Shown here: piece after piece, positions 42,983 to 55,425 of the stretch | Position numbering within the stretch: position 1 is the first letter of the stretch | How the letters are laid out: each line of letters opens with the position of its first letter | Assembly (NCBI GenBank): GCA_019973155.2 | Contig: BPQB01000029.1 | Span: forward strand, 248,001 to 312,000 | Direction of reading: 5' to 3' | DNA from: Phanerochaete sordida | Lineage: Eukaryota > Basidiomycota > Agaricomycetes > Polyporales > Phanerochaetaceae | Length of the DNA: 64,000 bases | Program-made: the position numbers and the translations under genes | Notes under the pieces: model-generated | The model's input: the letters and a program-made list of their open reading frames with translations, nothing else | Told to the model about the DNA's origin: nothing | Databases searched by the model: none

Positions 42983-44745
42983 TCAAAAAGCATGTGTTAC
43001 GTTCCAACCTGCCAGCTTCCATACCACATGTCGCCTGACCTCGTCAGTCTCGTGCGCCCGTATCATAATCAACCGTACATCGAATGAGATCAACCTCTTG
43101 TGTTTGGGCGAGAGTTCCAAGCAGATTGCAAGCTGCTGCTGCGTCAACCAGTTGTCCATGCCTCCGATGAAGATTGCCTCCTGCTCCTCGTATGTCTTAT
43201 GTAGCTCTGGGTTCTCGCTGACCGGCCACCACTCGAGCGCGTCCACTTCGATCATAATATCGAAAGCTTCCAGGCGAGGCAGATGCGCGAGGTAGCCTTC
43301 GAGTTGGCGCCAGTCAATCATCTGTCGTAGACGTGTGTACACTTCCGATAGGTACGCGGTATACTTGAGGCGGATCCTGCGGACGCTGGGTGGCAGGCAT
43401 GATAGTATGTTGTGGCAGATCTGGCTAAATCGCCACTATCGAATACTTCAGTTTTAGGAGATGAGACGGATTAAGGCTTAGTAGAAAGCTCACATACCCC
43501 TTTCTCGCGCATGCGGAGAGTCACGATGTCTAATCGGGTGCAGGAGCGCAGCCCCAGGAGCCTCAGCGTCTCTACAGCCCCAGCTCCTGTCAGTGCTTTG
43601 AGGCTCATGCTAGTCAAATACTCACTCCCTGTCTCCGCGGAGGTCGAGCACGACCCAGATGATATCACAAAATGGTCGAGAGCCGGGCCGCAGGCCTCGA
43701 GCAGCTCGTTTACCGCGTCGGCATTGTTATCCATTGTGGTCCACGTCTCGCAGTGCTTGATAACGAGCGTGCGCACCGCCGACGGCCGCACCACGCGCTG
43801 CACCACGCGACAGACGTCCAGGCGCGATCCCTCAATCTCGAGACGGGGAACCACGAGATGCCGCGTCTTCGGGACGAGCTCGTAATCCGCGATCTCCCGC
43901 ACGCATGCCACATACAGGTTCTGTATCCGGCGGAAGAAGCGCAGTTGCTCGTAGACTCGGCTCCGCTCTGTGCCCTCGCTGTCGCTGGAGTCGAGCTGAA
44001 GGCTGTGGATGTTGTGCCGCGCGTGTTCTGGCGGGAGGCGTACGAATTGCTCCGGGCATCCGGGAGCGCGGAAGAAGCGGAGGAAGACCAGGTTGGGCAG
44101 CGCGGCCAAGATACGCTCGACAAGCGCGAGCGTCGGCGGGGTGGCAGCGCCGCGCTTCCACTGGAGGGATAGGCCCGTCACATATTTCTGGAGCCTGTAG
44201 CTGGACGTCCTGCAGAAGGCGAGGAATGCCTCTACGCGGTCGAGCGCGGCTCCTGCGCCATCTCCGTCCTGACCGGGAACGAGGACGAATCTCGTGCGCC
44301 GGAAGAGGTGATGCGAACTCCGCGGGAGAAAGGCCCGAGATATGAGCGAGCAGGCCGCAAGATGCTTCCAAGGAAGCTTTGGAAACTCGTCAGGCTCGCT
44401 CGTGAAGGCAATCGAGTCGATGATGTGGTCGATAATATGCTGGGAGAGAGGGAAGCTGCGGCGCTGAGCGGAAGCGGTGCCGCGTCGGCGGCGCGTCGTC
44501 ACACGTACGTCCTGTGAAAGCACGGCTGGCCAGGTCGGGATATCGAATGTCTTGCCAGGGTGTGTCTGCATGGCCCACGGCGCCGAAATCTGGAAGGTGA
44601 TGGACGGCATTGCCACCGCCCCGCCCGGGCGACCGAGCGTCGGCCCTGGTACGGGACGGATCTCTCTGTACTTTCTGCATCATAAATATCAGCACGCGAG
44701 GTATGCAAGGCGACGTTGTTGCACTCACCTTGCCTTGGTCGTCAT
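42983..44745 (-). CDS. F-box-type protein (535 aa)
   Basis: Four exons, 44,745-44,729, 44,674-43,626, 43,586-43,498 and 43,435-42,983, close in frame; the 17-nt first exon (MTTKA) mirrors the paralogue at 52,522. An F-box-like helix pair lies near residues 80-140 (FPLSQHIIDHIIDSI...ACSLISRAFLPRSSHHLFRRTRF). The remainder is a leucine-rich-like region of repeated strand-turn units (ILAALPNLVFLRFF; QLRFFRRIQNLYV; AVETLRLLGLRSC), likely for substrate binding. The last exon starts WRFSQICHNILSCLPPSVRRIR. Expected role: substrate receptor of an SCF-type ubiquitin ligase; targets unknown. First member of the 7.7-kb duplicated unit. Confidence 0.8.
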
Positions 44746-45877
44746 GGTCAGAAGAAAGCGCGGCGATTGGGCGTCTCGAACGAGTGGCACAGGGTCAGGG
44801 ATGTGAACCGCGGCTTGATAATGCTATCGCAAGACGCATTGAACATGGAAAACGCATGTATTAGAGCAGCGTATTGAGCTCAGTGCCAGAAGAGTGAACG
44901 CTCTGCGACAAACAAATATCAGAAAGCTTTTAGAAAGACAACAGGGCGGCAGGGAGACCTAAATGTAAGGGTGCATGCCAAGACACTGGTTTAGCACCTT
45001 GAAGTCTACTGTAGCATAAGTCAGAAGAGCAGATTTGGTGCGTCGCTTGAGCTTTGGATTGAAGGGTCCCCCGTGCCTCGATAAGTCTTCGATAGTTTAG
45101 TAGTGGTATGATTTTTGTACGAGAGATATTTCCTTCACATAGCGTACCGCTGAAGGCAGATGCCATATACCATGATGTGGCGCTCCAGGCCTCAGGCCTT
45201 AGGTCTGATGAGTCCCGGCCAATGTAATGGCACCATACTACTCCTGCACGTCAAGCCATCGAGATAGATCCGAGTCGATGTGGGAATACGGCCTCGTACC
45301 TTGCTGTGGACCACAATTCGCTGTTTGGAACACACACCATCATATCCATGCATCAGTCCGTAATTCTTGTGAGCTCTGTGAGGGACGAGATGTCGCAGAA
45401 ATATGAGAAGCGTCCGGTCCGGGAGAGAGTAGGCAATCGCGAAGCGCCCCGCCCAGCCGTCATAGCGTCGCTTCCAAGCGCCATCACGACTTTTGCGCAG
45501 AGAGTGTGCAGCCGTCACTCGGATACCCTTTAACAGCGATAAACATGCCCATGGCATTTACCTGACTCGTCATCAGGGGCTGTTATACGCTCGTGTCGGC
45601 TATTTGGAAGATATGTCTAGCTGCACAGCTGCGTCCTTGTGCCGTGGTCGACTCTTGAGCTCTTCATGCTCGACTATTGAACATGTGAATCAAGAGGTCC
45701 AAGGCGTGATGCCAGTTGTAGGAGATGAGAGCAAAGACTTTGTAGGCGATGAGGATACAAGAATAATAACCCGACGAAATCCCAAGCTCCGACGTGCGCG
45801 CATATAACGAGCAACAATTCTGATGGAAGCTGCGCGGTCCTGAGAGGAATAAAAATTGGAGAACTTATCGGCTACGG
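44746..45877. other. Intergenic, no gene seen
   Basis: About 1.1 kb between the F-box gene (diverging leftward) and the 3' end of the zinc-finger gene. A minus frame at 45,192-45,557 has no support. Confidence 0.4.
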
Positions 45878-47149
45878 CTACGGAGCGAGGCACCCGCCAA
45901 TCTTGAGACTCTCGTTCTGCAGGTGTCTCTTCAGCGCGTCCTGGCGGGAGAAGCGCTGCCTGCAGCCGCCAGCCCAGACGCGACCGTGTTGCGCGTCGAC
46001 ACAGCGGTCGGAATGCACGAGCGCGTACGGTGCGTCGCGCAGCATCAGCCGGCCGGTGCAGACCACCTCCGTCAGGTGCGCGTAGTGCTGCTTGATGTGC
46101 CGCGAGAGCCCGTCGGGGATGTCGCAGTGCGGGCACTTGGGCGCGCCGTCTACGATTACTGGCGGAGGGACCGTGTCCCCCGGGAATTGGTCGAGGCGCG
46201 ACGTGACTTTCCTCGGCCTCGTGGGGCGGGAGAGACGGCGTGTGGAGCGGGTGCTCGAGGTTGGGCCCTGATGGGTATGGTCGGGACGTTGATCGTAAGC
46301 AAAGACGGGAGCGAGTGCGACAGGGAACGCTGCTTGCGCGTCGTTCAACCACGCCCAGTCTCCGTTCGAAGATGCCGTTGGGAAGGAAGCGGCCGACGCT
46401 GGAAAGCGGGGTGCGGAAAGTTCGGAAAAGCTCGAGGTGGACTGGGATGGGGCGGAGCGAGGGTAAGATGAGGCAGAATGCGGCGGAGGGAACGACACGG
46501 GGAGCGGACTGCCCGGCGCTGTAGAGTATGCGATGGCGCCTTGAAGACCAGAGGGGTCGGTTCTATTCCAGGGCTGGGTCGTGATATTGAGGTACGTCTC
46601 TGAGGGAAGAGAGTATGACGGCACCACAGACGGGCTGAAAGCGGCAGTGTGCTCGAAGGAGATCGACAAGTCGTAGCTCCATTGCGTCGGAACTGGGAGC
46701 GGAGCACTCCTGGGCACGGTATATGCGCTCATCGTATTGCCCGAGAACGCGACAGCGGACGTTCCAGGCTCTTCGTAGACTGAGCTGGTGGCAGTATAAA
46801 CGTTTGCTGTAGCGTTTACGTGACTACGGTCCACGGACGCATCCCTATTCGCCGCTTATTAGACAATACTCTTCAACACAAGTAGCGCAAGAGCATACCC
46901 CGAAAACGCAACGGCGTTCGCGTAATTCTGTCCCGCGACGTCGTCGGCGCCTTGGAAGTATTGTGCAGTCGTCCTGGAAGATGCGACGCCAATGTCGGCG
47001 AACTGCGTCATTCCTGGATCTGGCCAGGAATCGAGCTCGGACAGGGCGGGGACATCCTCTGGGCCTGAAGCGCCATCAGACGCACCGGCCGCAGAGTAGC
47101 GAGTGTTTGAAGGATAAGTGGGGATGGGCGAGAATGGAGGCTTGCTCAT
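45878..47149 (-). CDS. C2H2-like zinc-finger protein (405 aa)
   Basis: Exons 47,149-46,899 and 46,844-45,878 join in phase 2. A TATAAA-type box (complement of 47,196-47,202) lies about 50 bp upstream. Ser/Pro-rich N-terminus, then from about residue 321: CPHC, H-x3-H (HIKQH), VCTGR, GGCRQRFSRQDALKRHL and a final Cys. The second half therefore provides Cys-Cys-His-Cys rather than C2H2. The paralogue at 53.6-54.9 kb has its finger starting at the same residue number. Regulator role inferred. Confidence 0.8.
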
Positions 47150-48512
47150 GAGGAGGAAGGCTCTGCTGGTAAGTGTCTGCCATACGTGCGACCCCTTTTA
47201 TACAGCGGGCGAGCCATGGGTCCATACCACTCGGACGGCGTGCCCAAATGCTTCGCGCGAGCCGCAGGGCATGAAATCAGCATTGCCCTGACAGCTCGCC
47301 CGTCCCGCGAGTGGCATGAACCTTGACTGCGAGCGAGGGGACAAGATCGTGCTTGAGGAGCCAATCGGTGACCGGGTCGTGGAAACTAGATACCATACTG
47401 GATGGGCGCGCGGTATGTACGGGAACACCGGACCAACAGCAACCTATAGGTGTGAGAAAAGGGGAAACGGAGAAGCGTTACCCCTGAATCGCATGTAGGG
47501 ATTTGTATGCAGCCGACGATCGACGGCGTCGTGGGATACCAGGAACGTAGAGGGGAGCTCTGTCCCAGCGGCTTGGTGCAGAGTACGTATCGTTGGTTTC
47601 GATTTTCTTGTTAGAGCCCATGAAGGGTTCGGCGAGCGACAGCTGAACTTTGATTGCTCGCCTGGCACCCTTGGCCTTCGCGCGCACGGTCGACTCGTTC
47701 ACAAGAGCGGAAGCTCCCAACCCAGCGCGGCTATCCGAGCATCAGTTCTTCGTCAGGCCTGGTGAAGGAGGCCCAGAGGCACAATAATTCAAAGCCAAAA
47801 ATACAACGTCGGCCGCACACCACCTTGAAGCACTCACCGACACATGCGCATTGCGTGGGGCATGCCGATCGTTTGTCGAACAAGAACCCAAGCTCTCGTT
47901 CGTATGGTTCTTGACACGATCCGTCGTGTATCAAATATCGAGACAGGAGCACACAAGGGCCATTGATACCGGCCCCGCTGTTTGAGTGTGTTCCATGTTC
48001 TTGCCTGTGTCTGCATATGTCAGCGCGCGACACAAGATGTACCACCCAGCTAAGCGTTTGGCCCGGTCACGGTCGACCTTCTGGATGATTCCGCCACGCC
48101 GCTCGCGCAAACTGAGTGTCTGAGACTCTGAAAAGGATATGCCGCAGGATCTGGTTCATTTTGAAGCGAGTCCGTGGCTCTACTTTCGAGCCAAGCCTCG
48201 CTTGTCAAGGCGCGACCGAGCTCGATGGCATGTCTATACCTGTACATAGAAATCGCAGGAGAGGAGGAATACTATGCATTCAGCAATTCAATAAGCACAG
48301 ATATGTACTGTATATTACGCACAATTTTGCTATACTTTAGGCTCACGCACTGGAGTTTTGACTAGAGCCGGGACCTAGCCGGTCCTGCCTAATCTTCAGA
48401 TCGGACGCGTCATCGCACAGAACTGATTGTTGAAGAACACGTATACGCACCATAGTCTAAGATGATAGAGTTATAGAGCAATGTTCGCGTTCAATGGAAA
48501 CTATGCTGAGAC
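47150..48512. other. Duplicated intergenic segment
   Basis: No gene seen. Matches 54.9-56.2 kb at several points, for example CATGCCGATCGTTTGTCG near 47,861 and again near 55,588, and the stretch containing ACTATGCATTC near 48,270 against GTATGCATTC near 56,012. It is thus part of the 7.7-kb duplicated unit. Confidence 0.6.
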
Positions 48513-50106
48513 TTACCGTGGGCGAGAAGTTGCGAAAACGTCGATGACGTCGACGCGGGAGGATTGAAGGAGAGCGGCGCTAATTCCGGCGCGCCCCCGC
48601 CTTCGCCTTCTGTGATGCGCCATCACGGACGCCGCCGACAACGCGGAGAGAGGGCGGGCGTCGCCTGGAGACTCTTCCGCGGCGACCACCATGCTCACGT
48701 CCATCCGCCACTTGTCCCAAACCCCTACCGTCCTGCCCTGGATATTCTCCAAAATATTCACAGGCTATCTCCCCCGTCCTCCAGGCCTTGAGGCCAGCAG
48801 GTTGCTAGCCAACGCGCGGCGCGGGAGCAGGGCGGCGATGTGCGGAGGACGTTGAAGACGACAGATCAGGACAACAATTTGCGTCTTCGCTTCCATGCAA
48901 GAGGCGATGGCCGATGACGACGAGGATGGGCAGCTCGAGGAGGTGACGCGATCTCGGTGAGTCGACGACTTCATGTAGGCTGCTGATCGCGGTAGGTTTG
49001 GGTTCTGCGACATCCAATCCCTCGTCCCGGGCTCCTTTCTCTGTGACACCCGCGAACTTCAGGCCTCTGTATCCTGGCCTCACCAACGTTCGCAAAACCC
49101 TTTCACTCGCGAGTATCGCGCTGGGCGACCCCGTTGGACCGCGTTCCTCGGCGATCTTGAAGAGTACGTATGTCAATCCCTGCCCTCCGGTCTCACCAAG
49201 CTCACGCCCAGGCATGCAGATACCTGTATATTTGAGTTCTACGGCGATGCACAACAGTCAACAACGTGCCGAGTCTCATGTCCGGATTTCTGCAACATCG
49301 GCTGCAGCGCGCAGCACGTCGTGTGCATGCACCACATCCCGTTACGACGATCCGGTGTACAAGACACTTCGTGGACAATATATGGCTTTCCCTCTCACTC
49401 CACCAAGTCCTATCTCGAGCGTCATTTGACTGAAGCCCAGGCGAACTGCCTCGCGCGCCGGCGACTGTAGCGGGAACCTACGTTACACCGACACACGCCA
49501 TATTCCTCAGCGAATACCGCGTCTCCTGCTAGATACAAGCCCGGAGAACGGCAGTGCGCTCGGGGTTGTGGGCTAGCGGGCAGTATATGCAGGTTCGATG
49601 AGTGTCAGCTGCCTTCAGGCAACGTTATTGCTGGCTGATGGGCAGTCGTCCTGCGCAGCGACTCAAGCTAGTACATGATAGCGAATGTCATATCTTTCAG
49701 CCAAGCGAGATATTTCGCTGTGTGCCCTAGAGACAGTATGTCTGATATGAGTACACTCGCGATCCCTCCCGATGGCGGAGCATACTGCACGTCCGCGGAC
49801 ACATGGACAGCAGCTGGAATGCTTGACGATGCTGCCGCTGCACGAATCGGACAGAGGGTCGCTTACCAACTCCTTCAGCTGTTTATATTCCGCGATCCCT
49901 GAAGCGACTACTGCTTCATGTGTTGCTGCCCACAGTAGACGTCCAGACGCGAGCCTTCGGCCTAGAGCCAAGGTCTCGCGAGATACTGCTCCCGCGGTAT
50001 GAGACAATACTCTGCGAGATCCAGTGCGGGAGTGACGGGGAGATTCTGACTTCCATAGAAGAGACGCAGCTGCTCGAAATAAGCGCACAAACTTGTCAGT
50101 GAGCAA
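48513..50106 (-). pseudogene. Decayed F-box gene remnant
   Basis: On the minus strand, 50,080-49,940 encodes YFEQLRLFYGSQNL...LAEYCLIP, a stop, then AEGSRLDV, clearly aligned with YEQLRFF-RIQNL...IADYELVP and IEGSRLDV of the F-box gene at 44 kb. Further down, RVLRTLVRPG near 49.1 kb resembles RVLRPGTLKKLV of the 52-kb gene, and 48.5-48.8 kb retains an open frame. In-frame stops and frame changes break it. The part from about 48.5 to 49.9 kb recurs at 56.2-57.6 kb. Confidence 0.6.
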
Positions 50107-50860
50107 TGCTCACCACATTGGGCACGCTTCTCTAGATGTGCACCTCGCGACTAGGCCTCTCTATCGTCTCTAGGCCTCGGAACCTCAGAATCGCCCCACT
50201 CCAGGCTCTGCGACGCAAATGGTACGTGTTGTGCTCGTCGGTTTCGTACAGAGCGCCATTGCTAGGTGTCTCCATCGTACGTGCACCGTGATCGTTGCTC
50301 TTTGTCTACCCGGCTGATAATAGTCCATCTGTTAGATGTGGTGTAGTCCGTAATTATCCAAAGGGCTCGACAACACGCTGGCCTTGCGCGCTACCGTAGT
50401 GTTCGCCGCTGTGGTCGCCCTCACGGTCGATGGCCCTGTGTAGTAGACCAGCCGTGCACGAAACAACCTTTGACTGATCTGCTGAGAGAATTACAGCTCC
50501 AATCGCACCCTGCGTCTCTCGCGCTGGCGTGTCGTGCCAGAATCAAGATTGGGACGCATACATCGCACTGCAGGCCTGCTTATGACAACAATGCACCACA
50601 GAGGACGCCAGCAGAAATACCGCACGAGGTTCGGCGAACAATTGCGCGTCCATCCTAGGTGGGCTAAACATTCGCCATTGATGTACAGATTATGCGAACG
50701 TTGCGAACCATGGAAAATGTACAGGATAACTCTACGATTGTTTGAGTACCGTCATCTGCCTGAGCGTCGTCGTCGTGCTTTCCAGCATCTCCCAGCTACG
50801 ATGCCCACAAGTTCTATGGGAGATAGATATGTTCGACAGGACGTCGTAACGTTACAAGGG
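50107..50860. other. Intergenic, no gene seen
   Basis: Junction zone between the two duplicated units. Plus-strand frames at 50,534-51,028 are the antisense of the F-box gene end. Confidence 0.4.
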
Positions 50861-52522
50861 CTAAGTCACATTCCAGGCCGGTATCTTCCATCTCGCCTGC
50901 CGGGTAATCTTCCAACGCGGCCTGTCCCGCAAAACCAGCCGATAGTCGAACGAGGCGAGTTTTCTGAGATTTTTTGGCATCATATTTTGCTGTGCGAGCA
51001 GCCAGTCCTCCGCAGCGTCTGTATGTAGCTTCTCGAAGATGTGTGTCGGCTCTTCATCGTCGTTCTCCCGTGTGACGTCCACGATAATTTCGACGCTCTG
51101 CAGGCGGGGCAAGGGTGTGAGGTACCTCTCGAGTGCATTCCAGTCGACTTCCACGGCACAGGGTGCGGATCCAATTTCAACGCACTCAAGCTGCACGCGC
51201 AGCTTCCGTACACTGGGTGGCAGATAGGTCAGAACACCCTGACAGATCCTTTCGAAATTAGGCTGCTGAAGAAGGTGATATAAGCCCGCGCCAATGAATC
51301 AAGTGATCGGAGCTGCACGTACCACCCTGTCGTACCCCACAACAAGCTCTACGGTATGCAACTTAGCGCAGGACTGTAGCTCGAGTGGTCTCGCATTCTC
51401 TGCAGACACAGCCTGTCAGCGTCATACAGTACACCCCGACTGAAGACTCACGTCTATAATAGTCAATCCCAATGATTAAACGGCCAAGGTTCTGTGCACA
51501 GGCCGCCAGGAATTCATTCGCAGCATTGATCGAGTCGTCATCTTCCAGAAGGTTTGAGCTGTCCATGACGAGCTTCTTCAACGTTCCGGGACGGAGGACG
51601 CGCTGGAGCGCGCCCAAAGCGTACGGATCGACCTCCTCGATCTCAAGATGCGTAACCGCGAGGTGCCGCGACACTGGCTCGAGCGCAGTGGGCACGATCG
51701 AGATCAGAATGAGTTTTTGGATGCTGCAGAAGCCCTCCAACAGCGCCAACGGAGACGTGCCGCAGAACTCCAAGCAGTCGATGGTGTGACGCGCGTGCGA
51801 CGCTGGGAACTGCGCTGAGAGCATTGTAGAGCTTTCAACGTCCATTTCCGAAAAAAACGATAGGAGGTTCAGGTTGGGTAGTGCAGTGATGATGCGGTCG
51901 AGAACCGGCCGCGCCGACGCGACGTCAAAGGTTTCAGTAGGGACGACGCGCAGGCCTGCGACATATTTGCGAAGCCTCGGGCTGGAGTTTGCGCAGAAGG
52001 TGAGGAATTTCTCCCCAAGTGCCCAGATGGCGTCTCCCGAGTCGTTACCTTCGACATCAAGGTCTATTTTAAAGGTAATGCAACGAAAAAGATGGTGCGA
52101 GCTGCGATGGTGAAACGCTCGGGAGATGAGAGAACAGTGCGCGAACCACTGTGCCTCGCGTTTTGGCAACCATTCGAGATCGATCACATCCTCGGCGATG
52201 TGGTCGACGATACGGTCGATGATATGCTGGGGTAAGGGGAAGCTCCGACTTTCGATGAGGGACGTCTCATCCCGCCGGTGCGTAGGAGCAGCGACCGCTT
52301 GAGGCTGCACTGCAGGTGCAGTAGGGATGTTGAACGTGTTACCAAAGGGGTGGTATACAGGCCGCGTACGTGCGGGCTGGATGATGATCGGGGGCTCCGC
52401 CGCGGCGGCGGCCCTCGTCGCCTTTGGGGCTGGCTGTAGCTTTCTGTGCTTTCTGCATCGCTGGGGTCAGCGCGACGGTGTGCGAGATGGTCGAGGAGCA
52501 CGCACCTCGCGTTGGTCGACAT
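50861..52522 (-). CDS. F-box-type protein (498 aa)
   Basis: Exons 52,522-52,506 (MSTNA), 52,452-51,452, 51,399-51,323 and 51,262-50,861 close in frame. Same design as the gene at 44.7 kb: F-box-like FPLPQHIIDRIVDHI...HCSLISRAFHHRSSHHLFRCITF near residues 70-125, then leucine-rich-like units (ITALPNLNLLSFF; LELQSCAKLHTVELVVG) and a last exon starting PNFERICQGVLTYLPPSVRKLR. Probable SCF-type substrate receptor. Paralogue arising from the 7.7-kb duplication; protein similarity is moderate, suggesting functional divergence. Confidence 0.8.
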
Positions 52523-53568
52523 GGGAGAAGGAAAGCGTGAGGATTGGGCGTCTCGAGCGAGTGGCTTCATAGCATTCGCCCGTCAAACGTTAATGGGCAA
52601 ACGCTGGTCGCTGGACAATATTCGATCGGAGGCGGTCAAACTTCTCCCTATATTCATTGCTGCATTTACAGAGGTCCTGTACGGCCTGTAGCCCGATTTA
52701 AAAAGTCTTGTGGTAATGCCAGCCTTTGGCGAGCTCCTTCGCGATGGCGCAGTCCCGTGTCTATCTGCAGTTCAACGATCAGTAGCTACACCATGATATG
52801 ATTACGTACGCACCTCGCGCTGAATGCCCCGCTGCGTATACGTCACAGCAGACCAGTCGGACCAGCACCGAGCACCTGCCCAGCACTTAATAATGCTAGC
52901 CGCGCTAGAACCTCAGCCTCGATCCGCACACGAGATTGACATCGATGTGCGTTGGTGACAGCATGGTATGGCGGCTTTCTGGCGGTGGAGATTTAAAGTG
53001 ATGTAGGTCGCACTCTCTCTCGCCACGCCGAATCCTCGGGTGCAGCTCCGTTACGGTGCTGGGGCTGCCACTCTGGAGCCGCGAGTCGCACACATAGTGG
53101 TACGTATCGCAAGCATCACCAGAAAAGTCCTGTAGGACCCCCGGTAGGGCACAATAAATATTTGCTTGAGTGAAAAGTGTATTAGAGCACATCCTAACAT
53201 CGCGTATACTCGCACCTTGTGCATCATCAAGCAATCACACAGTGCTCAACGCCGCGCGCGGTAGACTGTGCTGCTACCGCGGAAACGATCCGACTGAGAC
53301 GTTGACCAAGCTGATCTCGCCCATACTGATACCTTGGTATTGATGTTGCTCTGGGCTCGTGTTTTGGTCCTGCAAAACAGCGCAAAACGTGTCGTTATCA
53401 TACATTTGAAGGGGGAGAGAAAGTACAAAAATCCAAGCCTGTCGATGCGGCGGAATACGATGAATCTGCGAGTCTACGCCGCGCGTCGAATACACGGCGC
53501 GTGTGACCGTAAATAATGGGAGGCCGGGCAGCACAGAATAGAAGACACGAGTCCTGCGTTCTCGTTGG
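52523..53568. other. Intergenic, no gene seen
   Basis: About 1 kb, equivalent to 44.75-45.88 kb in the duplicated unit. No supportable gene. Confidence 0.4.
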
Positions 53569-54852
53569 CTACCGCAATCTCTCTGGGGCGAGGCATCCGT
53601 CTGACTTGAGGCTCTCGTTATCCAGGTGTCTCTTCAATGCATCCTTGCGGGAGAAGCGCTGCCCGCACCCGCCGACCCAGACGCGACCGCCGCCAGCGTC
53701 GGTACACCGTTCGGGATACGCGAACGCGTACTCAGAATTGCGAGGCATCAGCCGGCCGGTGCAGGACACCTCAGTCAGGTGCGCGTAGTGCTGCTTGATG
53801 TGCCGCGATAGCCCTTCAGTGATGTCGCAGTGCGGGCACTTGGGCACGCCGTTGACGCGCACTGGCTGGGGGATCGTGCCCCCCGGGAACTGCTCGAGGC
53901 GCGACGTGACTTTTCTCGGCTTCGCCGGGCGTGAGGAGGCGCGTGCGGAACGGGTGCTCGCGGCCTTGCCCTGGTAGTTTGGATGGAAATCGCGTCGACA
54001 GGCTGCGGTGTACGCGAGCGGGGCAGGAGAGGCATATTCCGTGCTCGAGCCCCACGATCCGCTGCTGTTGGAAGTGGGTAAAGCGGGAGAGGTAAGCGAT
54101 GCAGGAGATTGGGAGGTTGGAGGACTGTATGCGCTCGACATGAAAGAACTGGATGAACTGCGCGATGGAGCGAAGGGTGGGCGGCTGAACGCAGCCAGGA
54201 GCGGGCTGCTGACAGACGCGGGAGGAGGGATATCGTTGACGGAAGCGGGGCCGGGCTTAGCGCAGTGCAGGAGCGTCGAGGCGAAGTGCACCTCTGCGGG
54301 AAGAGGGTTCAAATGGGGAAGAGGGTACAAATGAGGAAGAGGGTACGAAGGACGCGCAGCGGTGCTGTAGGTGGTCGCATTCTCTGCGGGAAAGTGACTG
54401 TTTTGGGGCCACTGGGCGTGCTGAGGGAGGTGGAAGTCTGTAGGTGTACTGTATCCGCCCACCGCGACGGACGGGAGAGCGCTGAGAGGCGCTCCGTATG
54501 CTTCATCGGTTGAAGCGTGGAGGTCTACTGCACCGCCTGTAGGCTGGACGGTCGCGCTGTTCGCCAATGATCAGATATATTCTTGACGTGATACTACCCG
54601 GGGGACATACCTCGAATATAGAAGTCCATCCGCGGTGTAGTCTTGCCCCGCGACGTCGCCGGCATCCTGAAGGAGCTGTGCTGCCTCGGGAGACGTGACG
54701 AGAAGTTCGACAAGGTTGGCAATCGCTTCCGCGTCGGCCTCGGACACGGCGGGATCGCCTTCCGTGCCTGAAGCGCTAGGATAGCCGCCGTCGGCGACGG
54801 AGAAGATGTCGGCGGGGTAGGGAGGGATGTTGGAGTTGCGGGGATCGCTCAT
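53569..54852 (-). CDS. C2H2-like zinc-finger protein (409 aa)
   Basis: Exons 54,852-54,611 and 54,556-53,569 join in phase 2. Exon 1 ends after AGQDYTADG, like AGQNYANA in the 47-kb paralogue and LGQDYTLAG at 4.49 kb. The middle is Ser/Pro/Tyr-rich with LYPLPHLYPLPHLNPLP repeats. The finger starts at about residue 321: CPHC, HIKQH, SCTGR, GGCGQRFSRKDALKRHL, final Cys. The finger is much better conserved between paralogues than the rest, consistent with retained DNA binding and drifting partner regions. Confidence 0.8.
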
Positions 54853-55269
54853 GAGGTGCAGGGCTCTGCTGGTGAAAGCTCGCCATCTCCCCAGGCCCTT
54901 TTATGCCGCAGGAGAACGAGGAGCCCATACCGCTCGGATGACCTTCCCAGGTAGCCCGCGCGCGTCGCGCATCATGGCTCGGTGAGTGGCTTGTGGCTTG
55001 ACTGCAGAAACTTCCAATGGTAGGCAGGGCCGTGCGAAATCGTGAACATCGGGGAGGAGCGCCTGCGCTGCATGTCAAGGGCAACCAATCGGCTTCCATG
55101 CCGCGGGACAGAAGCAGGCGGAGCGGCGCCCGCCCCAGGATCTGCACCGTACCGCTTGCAGACAGAGACGAGCGACCAATCAAAGACTGCGTCGTGGGAT
55201 ACTAGGGATGTGGATGGGCGTCCGTGCTGCTTGTGGAAGGGGGTTTATTCCAGTTTTGGTGCCAGATAT

Positions 55270-55425
55270 CCTACGCATGTAACACCCGAGAAACCCTAGG
55301 TTCGAATTTCTAGTCAGGATGGGTGACGAGTCGAGCGCGCGGTGGGTAATTCCTTACCTGCGTTTGGCCTTTACAAAGTGTCGTCCGGACAAGAGTACCT
55401 TTGCGCGTTCGAGTCCAGGATGAAG
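55270..55425 (+). tRNA. Two B-box-like tRNA-derived sequences
   Basis: GGTTCGAATTTC near 55,300 and GCGTTCGAGTCC at about 55,407-55,418 match the tRNA T-loop/B-box, with a GCGCGGTGGGTAA A-box-like sequence near 55,340 before the second. No complete cloverleaf can be drawn. Likely SINE or tRNA fragments. Confidence 0.3.

Noticed and set aside
45192..45557. 121-codon minus frame with an ATG
   Set aside because: No counterpart was noticed in the matching position of the duplicated unit, and it has no motif or splice structure.
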